Below are positions 1 through 5,698 of a DNA stretch of 7,289 bases, in pieces. Each line of letters starts with the position of its first letter. Positions within the stretch are counted from its first letter, which is position 1. The stretch is from assembly GCA_929200515.1 (NCBI GenBank), contig CAKNAD010000148.1:1-7289 (forward strand), read 5' to 3'. Source of the DNA: Candidatus Gorgonimonas leptogorgiae (GTDB lineage Bacteria; Pseudomonadota; Gammaproteobacteria; Pseudomonadales; Endozoicomonadaceae). A model generated the notes under the pieces. The model saw nothing but the letters and a program-made list of their open reading frames with translations. It made no database searches and had not been told where the DNA came from. The translations under genes and the position numbers were made by a program.

Positions 1-63
1 AAGCACTTGTTCAATCAAGAAGCCCCGTCCTTTAGGTCGGGGAGCATGTCACACAGAATATAA
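1..63 (+). CDS. tnpB: C-terminal tail of a TnpB (OrfB) IS200/IS605-family protein, cut by the window edge
   Basis: An open frame enters the window at its first base and ends at TAA 61-63. The visible tail of 20 residues contains the run QEAPSFRSGS. This resembles the C-terminal tails of many TnpB/OrfB proteins of IS200/IS605 and IS1341 elements, where the end of the gene is also the right-end hairpin of the element, so the hairpin itself encodes a tail of the form EAPSFR-GS. The DNA here does form that hairpin (23-42). TnpB is an RNA-guided nuclease accessory to the transposon, guided by a right-end-derived RNA. None of its catalytic domain lies in the window, so whether the gene is intact cannot be judged. 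The call rests on the tail and the hairpin together; an unrelated ORF end overlapping a hairpin is the alternative. Confidence 0.6.
   Translation, partial: KHLFNQEAPSFRSGSMSHRI
23..52 (+). mobile_element. IS200/IS605-type right-end hairpin and putative end of the element
   Basis: CCCCG (23-27) pairs with CGGGG (38-42). T28 faces T37 unpaired, CC 29-30 pairs with GG 35-36, and the loop is TTTA. The hairpin is followed by AGCATGTCAC (43-52). IS200/IS605 elements have subterminal imperfect palindromes with an unpaired T in the stem that TnpA recognises, and the right-end cleavage site lies a few bases 3' of the hairpin. The right boundary is therefore probably near the GTCAC at 48-52, which is inferred. 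The same structure, with the same unpaired T and the same 3' flank, recurs at 5523-5553. In active elements the RNA 3' end made from this region is also the scaffold of the TnpB guide RNA. Confidence 0.6.
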
Positions 64-108
64 GTTTTTAAAGCTATCAATTTACATTATTTATAAGAGA
101 ATGTTTTT

Positions 109-456
109 ATGCAGACAAATTCAGTTACATCGACAGCAATCACTACTCAGCCTGACAATTATTCTAATAATGAATGCGTTACAAAGGGTGTTAGTATGGA
201 TCGTTTATGTAGTGATAGGTGTGTTGCTTGCTCCTTTGTAGTACCGAGCTTTTTGGTTGCTGCTGGTAGTGGAGTAGGTTTACATGCTACTGGTTATGGC
301 GCTTGTTTTTCTGTTTTTGGTGGGTGTGCTGCCGGTCTATATTCTGGAGTGACGTGTTGTACTATTGCACAAGCCATTCAAAATTGCGTTAGACCTTGTA
401 ATAATCCATACCGAGATCATAAAGCAGATTGTCCTCATAGGGGGGTAAGAATTTAG
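109..456 (+). CDS. Hypothetical cysteine- and glycine-rich protein, 115 aa, with a hydrophobic core
   Basis: I do not recognise this family. The first 33 residues are polar and rich in Ser, Thr and Asn. Residues 42-90 form a hydrophobic stretch dominated by Gly, Ala, Ser and Cys, with small-residue spacing such as GSGVG (53-57) and GYGACFSVFGGCAAG (62-76). It reads as one long or two short membrane-associated helices with a glycine turn. The tail is polar, with Arg and His. There are 11 cysteines (23, 34, 38, 41, 65, 73, 83, 84, 92, 96, 108), very many for 115 residues. No N-terminal signal peptide is visible. The ATG at 109 has an AAGAGA (95-100) at a good distance. Met30 (196), preceded by AAGGG, is an alternative start giving 86 residues. 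The ATG at 101 opens another frame that ends at 241 and has no room for a ribosome site. Lying between an IS end and another orphan gene, it looks accessory. Confidence 0.6.
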   Translation: MQTNSVTSTAITTQPDNYSNNECVTKGVSMDRLCSDRCVACSFVVPSFLVAAGSGVGLHATGYGACFSVFGGCAAGLYSGVTCCTIAQAIQNCVRPCNNPYRDHKADCPHRGVRI

Positions 457-458
457 CA

Positions 459-486
459 TTATCATTTACTGATAACTGAACTTTTT
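459..486 (+). terminator. Weak terminator-like hairpin after the 115-aa gene
   Basis: TTATCA (459-464) and TGATAA (470-475) form a 6-bp stem with a 5-nt loop. A short T run (CTTTTT, 481-486) starts six bases after the stem. The stem has a single G-C pair and the T run is displaced, so termination would be inefficient at best. It is the only candidate stop between this gene and the next. Confidence 0.2.
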
Positions 487-489
487 GGA

Positions 490-538
490 ATTCAAATTAT
501 CTAAATAGATTGAAAACAATCTTACGGATAATTTGAAT
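490..538 (+). promoter_or_regulatory. Long imperfect hairpin enclosing the ribosome site and start codon of the 590-aa gene
   Basis: ATTCAAATTATC (490-501) is the exact reverse complement of GATAATTTGAAT (527-538), a 12-bp stem. Inside it TAA (502-504) can pair with TTA (522-524) and GATTG (508-512) with CAATC (517-521), closed by an AAAA loop. The only Shine-Dalgarno-like bases (GGA, 526-528) and the first two bases of the start codon (537-538) lie in the 3' arm or at its edge. If transcribed, the mRNA would hold its initiation region in a mostly A-U stem. Such structures act as RNA thermometers, as translational repressors or as targets opened by an sRNA or protein. Alternatively the palindrome is a DNA operator or a relic of a small mobile repeat. 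The pairing is seen directly; any function is inferred. Confidence 0.5.
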
Positions 539-2309
539 GTACGTTATAACTTTTAATAATGCATCAGAATATGACGATTCTGTTATTCCTCTGAATCAAA
601 CAAGAACTGATAGCATTAAGCAAATAAATACATCGCCAAAAATGATACAACAGAAATGTATTAAACAAAACAATACATTTTTTGTTAGTGATAAAAAAAA
701 TTTATCAAAGAATGAAGCATTTACAGAGTTTCCTACAGTAAAATTATCAGATGGCACAATAGTAACTGATTACAGCAAAGATGCTAGTTTTGCTAGAAGA
801 ATGCAACACATGACGTTGAGTCAGGCTGAAGCTATTAGAGAGCAAGTAAATAACCATCCTACTGAATTTCCTATGCCTTGTATGGCTATTACTGCTAATA
901 AAATAAAAAATAGCTTGCAGCAACTAAAACAGCAGTTTAGTTTAACCATACAAGAAAAACAAATATTAGAGCAAGTCATAATAGAGCTTAATGAGTTATC
1001 TCCAAAGTATCCATACCGACAATCTTTAATTTTAACTTATAAGTATTTACTGTATAAATCATTTTTAGATTTTCGCTTTCATCTAGAAGCTTTAAGTATT
1101 AATATAAAAGATCCTCTCGAGAGACAAAAGCTCTATTTAGCAAATAATGAAAATAATGAAAATAATGAAATAATGGATGTACTAAAATACTTAAGCTTTG
1201 CTTCTACAGGTAAGCCAATATCTTCTATATTTTTTTCATCATGTACTCTGAATAAAATTAACAACCTTCCATGGAATTCTCTATTAGATAACAGCATATA
1301 TTTTTTAAGTGAATTATCAAAAATATATTTTAGCCTTGGAATGAATAGAAATATGAATTCAGCAGTTTTTGCGTTGTCTTCTAATGAGGTGCTTATTCCA
1401 TATACAAATGAATTAAGTGTTGCATTTTTTAATAAAACTTGGTGTTTGCCATTGTGGCTTGTCGGTTGTTCTTTAGATAATCCGCTAATAATTGCAGATG
1501 GTTTGTACCTTGGAGCTAGTGCTTTTTTTGAACATGATTTGTTTCATCTGTCTACTAAATTAAGGCAATTATGTAGAAAAAGACCTTTTTTTTCATGCAT
1601 ATCAGAACAAATAAAACTGATATATCAAAATAAACACCTTATACATCATATTAAATTTAAAGCTATTGAATTAACAATATTTTATATGTTTCATGAAATA
1701 GGTATTAATGATATTCCGGGTGATCTAATAGCAAATTTTAAAATCGTTCTTGAAAAGTATCAACATTTACCTTTGTATAGCTTGCCTGTTGAATATGAGT
1801 TAGTATCTAGTATAGATATAAAAAAGTGTTTGCATTTTTTAATTGAATTATTTCTAAAGACAAATATAAATATTGATTTTATGACTCGGTTGTCTGCATC
1901 TGAGATAAGCATAACATCAAAACACTTGCTTGATATGGGGGTTGATTTAACCCTAGAATATTATAATATTAATTATAGTAATCCTAATTTCATCGCTGAA
2001 ATTATTAACGATATTCTAGATAATAAAGCTTTGCTTATAGATAATAACTTTAATCCTAGCAAGCTAGTATTTATTATGCGTAAATATACAGAAAATATGC
2101 AAAATAAACTTAATAATAGATCTTTGGATTATTCAACTTATTCAAAACAACACAAATTAGATAAACAAGTATTATATCAATTAGCTGAAGATCGACAAAA
2201 TTTAGATTTTTTAGTATGTTTTAGTGAAAGCGATAAAACATTAACTAGTAGTGAGCGTTGTAAAATTGCATGTCGAATGGCACAAAAAGGGATTGCAAAT
2301 TGTTTGTAG
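537..2309 (+). CDS. Hypothetical protein, 590 aa, orphan and probably accessory
   Basis: I recognise no known domain. The protein is mostly soluble-looking, rich in Asn, Lys, Ile, Leu and Ser, without a signal peptide or convincing membrane span. Residues 1-62 are polar and low in structure. Residues 85-185 look helical. A perfect NNE triplet repeat occupies residues 203-211. Residues 215-440 contain aromatic- and Cys-rich segments, including EHDLFH (332-337) and FHEIG (385-389). Their His and acidic residues could bind a metal, but no family with this spacing comes to mind. Cysteines are frequent, with several in the last 30 residues. The ATG at 537 follows GGA (526-528) by eight bases and sits in the hairpin at 490-538. 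Met36 (642) would be a later start without a better ribosome site. The low G+C and orphan character fit a lineage-specific protein, possibly a secreted effector of a host-associated bacterium, but nothing in the sequence proves that. Confidence 0.65.
   Translation: MYVITFNNASEYDDSVIPLNQTRTDSIKQINTSPKMIQQKCIKQNNTFFVSDKKNLSKNEAFTEFPTVKLSDGTIVTDYSKDASFARRMQHMTLSQAEAIREQVNNHPTEFPMPCMAITANKIKNSLQQLKQQFSLTIQEKQILEQVIIELNELSPKYPYRQSLILTYKYLLYKSFLDFRFHLEALSINIKDPLERQKLYLANNENNENNEIMDVLKYLSFASTGKPISSIFFSSCTLNKINNLPWNSLLDNSIYFLSELSKIYFSLGMNRNMNSAVFALSSNEVLIPYTNELSVAFFNKTWCLPLWLVGCSLDNPLIIADGLYLGASAFFEHDLFHLSTKLRQLCRKRPFFSCISEQIKLIYQNKHLIHHIKFKAIELTIFYMFHEIGINDIPGDLIANFKIVLEKYQHLPLYSLPVEYELVSSIDIKKCLHFLIELFLKTNINIDFMTRLSASEISITSKHLLDMGVDLTLEYYNINYSNPNFIAEIINDILDNKALLIDNNFNPSKLVFIMRKYTENMQNKLNNRSLDYSTYSKQHKLDKQVLYQLAEDRQNLDFLVCFSESDKTLTSSERCKIACRMAQKGIANCL
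1143..1176 (+). repeat. In-frame 9-bp tandem repeat (AATAATGAA, three full copies plus a partial)
   Basis: Three identical units of AATAATGAA occupy 1143-1169 and are followed by a degenerate partial copy (ATAATGG). The unit length is a multiple of three and is read as Asn-Asn-Glu within the 590-residue protein (residues 203-211). A copy gained or lost by replication slippage would change protein length without a frameshift. Confidence 0.8.
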
Positions 2310-2360
2310 TGATAACCTAGTAAAATTTAATAAGTATTTTACAATAAAAAACATAAAGTG

Positions 2361-2388
2361 TTGACTTTAAATTCTTTTGGTGTATAGT
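2361..2388 (+). promoter_or_regulatory. Sigma70-type promoter of the tRNA gene
   Basis: TTGACT (2361-2366) and TATAGT (2383-2388) are separated by 16 bp, each one mismatch from the consensus hexamers. Transcription would start near 2395, leaving a leader of about 34 nt before the tRNA. This is the best-matching promoter in the window and its placement before a stable RNA gene supports it. Confidence 0.7.
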
Positions 2389-2428
2389 ATTGAGAATACA
2401 GGTATGCTGTTATGTTTCTTTTTTATAA

Positions 2429-2505
<77 letters not shown>

Positions 2506-2533
2506 TTCTTTATCTTCAAAAAAATTATCATCT

Positions 2534-2542
2534 TGCTATAAT
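2534..2542 (+). promoter_or_regulatory. Extended -10 promoter for the gmk-thiD-tilS operon
   Basis: TGCTATAAT matches the extended -10 form TGnTATAAT exactly, with TATAAT at 2537-2542. No good -35 hexamer stands 16-18 bp upstream, which an extended -10 element can tolerate. Transcription would start near 2549 and give gmk a leader of about 100 nt. Read-through from the tRNA promoter is also possible, since no clear terminator follows the tRNA. Confidence 0.5.
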
Positions 2543-2650
2543 GCTTTTTATCTTTTTATATTTAACATCAATTTTATACTATTGTATACGGCTTCCTTTT
2601 AGGTGTATAAAATAGAGCATTATCATATCTAAAGCTAATAAGGATAAATT

Positions 2651-3271
2651 ATGTTAGTAGGAAGGTTATATATCATTTCTGCACCTTCAGGAGCGGGAAA
2701 AACAAGCTTAGTTAAAGCTATGGTTGAGTCTACTCCTCATATGAGAGTTTCTGTTTCGCATACTACTAGGCCATTGCGTTTAGGAGAAAAAGATGGCGAG
2801 AATTATCATTATGTTTCTGAAGATCAATTTTTAGATCTTATCGATAACGATACCTTTATTGAATATGCTAAAGTATTTAATAACTATTATGGTACTTCAA
2901 GACAATGGGTGCATGAACAGTTAAAATCTGGAGTAGATATTATTTTAGAAATAGACTGGCAAGGTGCTCAACAAGTAAAACAAGATATGCCAGAAGCTAA
3001 ATCTATTTTTATTTTACCCCCTAATTTAAATGCATTAAAACAAAGATTAATAGGCAGAGGGCAAGATCATAAAGCTGAAATAGATTATAGAATGTCTCAA
3101 GCTATATCAGAAATGTCTCATTATGTTGACTTTGATTATACTATTATTAATGATGAATTTGATTTAGCATTGCGAGATATGCAAACTATTATTAGGTCAC
3201 ATAGGCTATCTACAACATGGCTCTATAATCATAAAAAAACCTTAATTGACAATTTATTTGTTAATTCTTAA
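2651..3271 (+). CDS. gmk: Guanylate kinase (GMP kinase)
   Basis: Cytoplasmic guanylate kinase transfers phosphate from ATP to GMP (or dGMP), giving GDP for nucleic acid and (p)ppGpp synthesis. At 206 residues it has the usual length of bacterial Gmk. The P-loop is APSGAGKT (11-18). The GMP-binding region follows at 34-55 with SVSHTTRPLR, GE and GENYHYV. EIDWQGAQQVK (100-110) is the conserved segment after the GMP-binding domain. The lid with its arginines is RLIGRG (132-137) followed by IDYRM (144-148). All hallmark motifs are present and the frame is intact. The ATG at 2651 has AAGGA (2640-2644) six bases upstream. It is the first gene of an apparent operon with thiD, 17 nt downstream, and tilS. 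In many proteobacteria gmk sits beside rpoZ, but here that neighbour is absent. Confidence 0.97.
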   Translation: MLVGRLYIISAPSGAGKTSLVKAMVESTPHMRVSVSHTTRPLRLGEKDGENYHYVSEDQFLDLIDNDTFIEYAKVFNNYYGTSRQWVHEQLKSGVDIILEIDWQGAQQVKQDMPEAKSIFILPPNLNALKQRLIGRGQDHKAEIDYRMSQAISEMSHYVDFDYTIINDEFDLALRDMQTIIRSHRLSTTWLYNHKKTLIDNLFVNS

Positions 3272-3288
3272 TAAATCAAATATAAAAA

Positions 3289-4128
3289 ATGTGTAAAAGA
3301 CCATATAATATTTTGGTTATAGCTGGGTCAGATAGCTGTTCTGGTGCTGGAATTCAGGCTGATTTAAAAGCGGTAACTTTTATGGGTGGCTATTGTTGTA
3401 CTGCAATAACAGCGGTAACAGCACAAAACACTGTTGGTGTAAGTAGTCTGTATTTATTACCAGTGAATATTGTTGTTAGCCAAATTAAAGCAATTATTGC
3501 TGATTTAAAAATAGACGCAATTAAAATAGGTATGCTTGGTTCTAAAGCGATTATTTCTAATGTTGCTAAAATAATTGCAACAAGCAATCTCAGTATTCCT
3601 GTGGTTGTCGACCCTGTTATGGTTGCAACTTCAGGAGATAGTCTATTAACTAAAGATGCTGTAGCTTGTCTTAAGCAGGAACTTATTCCACAGGCTACTT
3701 TGCTTACTCCTAATATTCCAGAGGCTTTAGCTTTATTAGGTGATAACTACCATTGTGACTCTGTTGCTTGTATGCATAAATTAATAAAACCGTTGTTATT
3801 TTTAGGGGCAGGTGCTGTTTTACTTAAAGGTGGGCATTTGCAAACTAAGAATCAAAAAGTTGATTTATTAGCTACTGGAGACAAAACGCATAAAGTTGTC
3901 GCTAATAATGTAAATCTTGGTGCGGAGATGCATGGTACTGGATGCACTTTAGCTTCAGCAATTACAGCTTTATTGGCACAGGGTGCTAGTTTAATAGACG
4001 CAGTATTACAAGCTAAGCAATATTTACAGCAAGTAATGATTAACGCAAAAACAACACCGAAAGGTAGCGGGAGTATAATTTTAAATCATGCATATAGCCT
4101 TAACACTGATTACAAAGTCAAATTATGA
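3289..4128 (+). CDS. thiD: Hydroxymethylpyrimidine/phosphomethylpyrimidine kinase
   Basis: ThiD phosphorylates HMP and then HMP-P to HMP-PP, the pyrimidine half of thiamine. It belongs to the ribokinase fold. Its 279 residues are slightly longer than the roughly 266 of E. coli ThiD. Visible motifs are the substrate-binding start AGSDSCSGAGIQADLK (12-27), where Ser18 replaces the glycine usual in SDSSGGAG, then TAVTAQNT (41-48), VVVDPVMVATSG (105-116), the nucleotide-site segments LTPNIPEA (139-146) and LLKGGH (178-183), and the anion-hole motif HGTGCT (215-220) with Cys219, typical of the ThiD/PdxK group. It starts 17 nt after gmk with no Shine-Dalgarno in front, so translation may depend on ribosomes finishing gmk. 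Its last bases overlap the start of tilS by 4 nt. No thiamine riboswitch is seen and no other thi gene is in the window, so a salvage role is plausible. Confidence 0.95.
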   Translation: MCKRPYNILVIAGSDSCSGAGIQADLKAVTFMGGYCCTAITAVTAQNTVGVSSLYLLPVNIVVSQIKAIIADLKIDAIKIGMLGSKAIISNVAKIIATSNLSIPVVVDPVMVATSGDSLLTKDAVACLKQELIPQATLLTPNIPEALALLGDNYHCDSVACMHKLIKPLLFLGAGAVLLKGGHLQTKNQKVDLLATGDKTHKVVANNVNLGAEMHGTGCTLASAITALLAQGASLIDAVLQAKQYLQQVMINAKTTPKGSGSIILNHAYSLNTDYKVKL

Positions 4129-5492
4129 CAATAACTCCATTGATTAAAGAAATATTAGATAATTTACAGCCTTATATGCATTTAAACTGCTGGGTGGTTG
4201 CGTTTAGTGGTGGTGCTGACTCTAGTGTTTTGTTGTCAGTATTAGCGCAAATTAATAAAGAATTTGCTACTCCTAAGTTGGTAGCTCTACATATTAATCA
4301 TGGCTTGCAACAGCAAGCTATAGAATGGGAGCAGGTCTGTAGCCAGATATGCCAAAGTTTAAATGTAGAATTAATTATAGCTAAAGCTAATATAGACGCA
4401 AGCCAAATAAAACTATATGGGATAGAGCAAGCTGCCCGAGATTGTCGCTATCAAATATTCAATAAATACTTGCAAGCTAACGATTGCTTAATTCAGGGTC
4501 ATCATAAAAATGATCAAGCAGAAACAATATTGTTGAGGCTTTGTCGTGGTACTGGTTTAGATGGTTTAGCAGGAATTCCTAGAACAAGAAAATTACATGA
4601 TTCTTATTTAATACGACCAATGTTGAATATTTCTAGAAATCAAATAATTAATTATGCTAAACAAAATAATATTTGCTATATAAATGATCCAAGCAATTAC
4701 GATACAAAATTTAGTAGAAATTTTATTCGGCATGAGATACTTCCTAAGTTAGAAAGTAGATGGCCTAAAATAATAGATAGGCTATCTGCTACAGCAACAG
4801 AAATAACAGAAGTAGCAGATGTCATTATGGCAAATGTAGCGCAACAGTTACAATACTGTAAGATTAATTATCAGTTACGTGGTATTAGTTTATATAGTGG
4901 GTTATCTATTACCAAGCTTAATGAATTTGAGTTAGAAGATCAGTGTAGAGTTATAAGACTATGGCTTAAAGAAAATAAAGTGTTATTACCAAGCAGAGAT
5001 GCTATTAATAAAATAATTACGGAAGTTATAAACTCTAACATCGATGCAAATCCAAAAATAAAAATTGCTAATTATTTTATTAGGCGTTATTTAGATAACT
5101 TATTGTTAGTTGCTATCGATCATGCAATTGTTGCAACCGATATTCAATGGGATTGGCAAAATAAGCCGTCGATAACCATAAATAATATAATGTTAACAAT
5201 GGAAGTTAGTAGTGTTGAGTCTAATTTTAATATTAATTTACCAGCTAGGCCTGTTGTTATTAAATTTAGGCATTCAATAGAGCCAAAGTTAAAATTTTTG
5301 CTTGCTGGTAGAAAATGTAGTAAGAAGTTGAAACAGTTAATGCAAGAATACAGTATACCACCTTGGCTACGAGATAGTATGCCTCTGTTGTTTGATGGCA
5401 ATGAAATGATAGCTGCTCCAGGGCTATGGGTATGCAATAAATATCAAATAAAAAATCAGCAAGCTTATCAGTGTAAACTAGCGTTGGTGTAA
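4125..5492 (+). CDS. tilS: tRNA(Ile)-lysidine synthase
   Basis: TilS attaches lysine to C34 of tRNA-Ile2(CAU), using ATP. This changes its decoding from AUG to AUA and its charging from Met to Ile, and the enzyme is essential in most bacteria. The 455 residues are close to the E. coli enzyme (432). The N-terminal PP-loop ATPase has SGGADS (28-33), HINHG (56-60), GHHKNDQAET (125-134), RGTGLDGLAGIP (141-152), NDPSN (187-191) and FSRNFIRHEILP (197-208). A helical middle domain follows. The C-terminal domain is recognised by LLAGRKCSKKLKQLMQE (392-408), IPPWLRD (411-417) and a P-LL--G-M-AAPG stretch (420-433). The two-domain form is the proteobacterial type. The start overlaps the thiD stop as ATGA, a sign of translational coupling. 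Its likely substrate tRNA is encoded at 2429-2505. Confidence 0.96.
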   Translation: MTITPLIKEILDNLQPYMHLNCWVVAFSGGADSSVLLSVLAQINKEFATPKLVALHINHGLQQQAIEWEQVCSQICQSLNVELIIAKANIDASQIKLYGIEQAARDCRYQIFNKYLQANDCLIQGHHKNDQAETILLRLCRGTGLDGLAGIPRTRKLHDSYLIRPMLNISRNQIINYAKQNNICYINDPSNYDTKFSRNFIRHEILPKLESRWPKIIDRLSATATEITEVADVIMANVAQQLQYCKINYQLRGISLYSGLSITKLNEFELEDQCRVIRLWLKENKVLLPSRDAINKIITEVINSNIDANPKIKIANYFIRRYLDNLLLVAIDHAIVATDIQWDWQNKPSITINNIMLTMEVSSVESNFNINLPARPVVIKFRHSIEPKLKFLLAGRKCSKKLKQLMQEYSIPPWLRDSMPLLFDGNEMIAAPGLWVCNKYQIKNQQAYQCKLALV

Positions 5493-5508
5493 AATTCATC
5501 AAAAAATA

Positions 5509-5522
5509 CCGTAAACCGTAAA
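5509..5522 (+). repeat. 7-bp tandem duplication (CCGTAAA twice) abutting the orphan hairpin
   Basis: CCGTAAA is repeated exactly at 5509-5515 and 5516-5522, immediately before the CCCCG arm of the hairpin at 5523. It could be a slippage product or a scar connected with the loss or movement of a mobile element. Confidence 0.6.
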
Positions 5523-5553
5523 CCCCGTTCCTTTAGATCGGGGAGCATATCAC
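5523..5553 (+). mobile_element. Orphan IS200/IS605-type end hairpin downstream of tilS
   Basis: CCCCG (5523-5527) pairs with CGGGG (5539-5543). T5528 faces T5538 unpaired, TC pairs with GA, and CTTTA is the loop. AGCATATCAC (5544-5553) follows, matching AGCATGTCAC after the copy at 23-42 with one change. Most of the 31 bases match the left-edge copy once one extra T is allowed. The frame continuing past the tilS stop also reads SFRSGS here, as in the TnpB tail. No transposase reading frame stands next to it, so this is a solo end, a decayed element or a non-autonomous (PATE-like) copy. It may weakly terminate the tilS transcript, but it lacks a T run. Confidence 0.6.
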
Positions 5554-5630
5554 TATATTACAACTAATTAAAGGTGAAAAACTATTTTTTATTGCATGTT
5601 TCATTCAAAAGGTATATTTTAGTTGTTAAT

Positions 5631-5636
5631 AAGGAG
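5631..5636 (+). promoter_or_regulatory. Consensus ribosome binding site without a start codon
   Basis: AAGGAG is a perfect Shine-Dalgarno core, but no ATG, GTG or TTG follows at 4-12 nt. The next ATG in the strand is the start of the 287-residue gene at 5699, 62 nt on, which has only AGG (5686-5688) in front of it. It may be chance, a remnant of a lost gene start, or a ribosome standby site. Confidence 0.3.
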
Positions 5637-5698
5637 ATCTTATTCTAATAAAAATTAAATTGTTTAATAATATAAAAATTATAATAGGTAAATAGCTC

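Noticed and set aside
101..241. 46-codon frame starting at an ATG eight bases before the start of the 115-aa gene
   Set aside because: The purine-rich ribosome site directly abuts this ATG but is well spaced for the ATG at 109. The frame is short and overlaps the better one.
2320..2342. GTAAAAT/ATTTTAC inverted repeat after the 590-aa gene as a terminator
   Set aside because: A 7-bp stem with one G-C pair per end and no following T run is not convincing as an intrinsic terminator on either strand.
3271..3300. Thiamine (TPP) riboswitch before thiD
   Set aside because: Only 17 nt separate gmk and thiD, too little for the aptamer, and no CTGAGA-type core is seen in the gmk leader.
3390..3587. 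65-codon open frame on the - strand
   Set aside because: It lies wholly inside thiD, whose motifs are unmistakable on the + strand; it is a shadow frame.
5144..5502. Two overlapping - strand open frames (5144-5437 and 5266-5502)
   Set aside because: Both are antisense to the C-terminal domain of tilS, which carries conserved TilS motifs in the + frame; there is no ribosome site or recognisable product.
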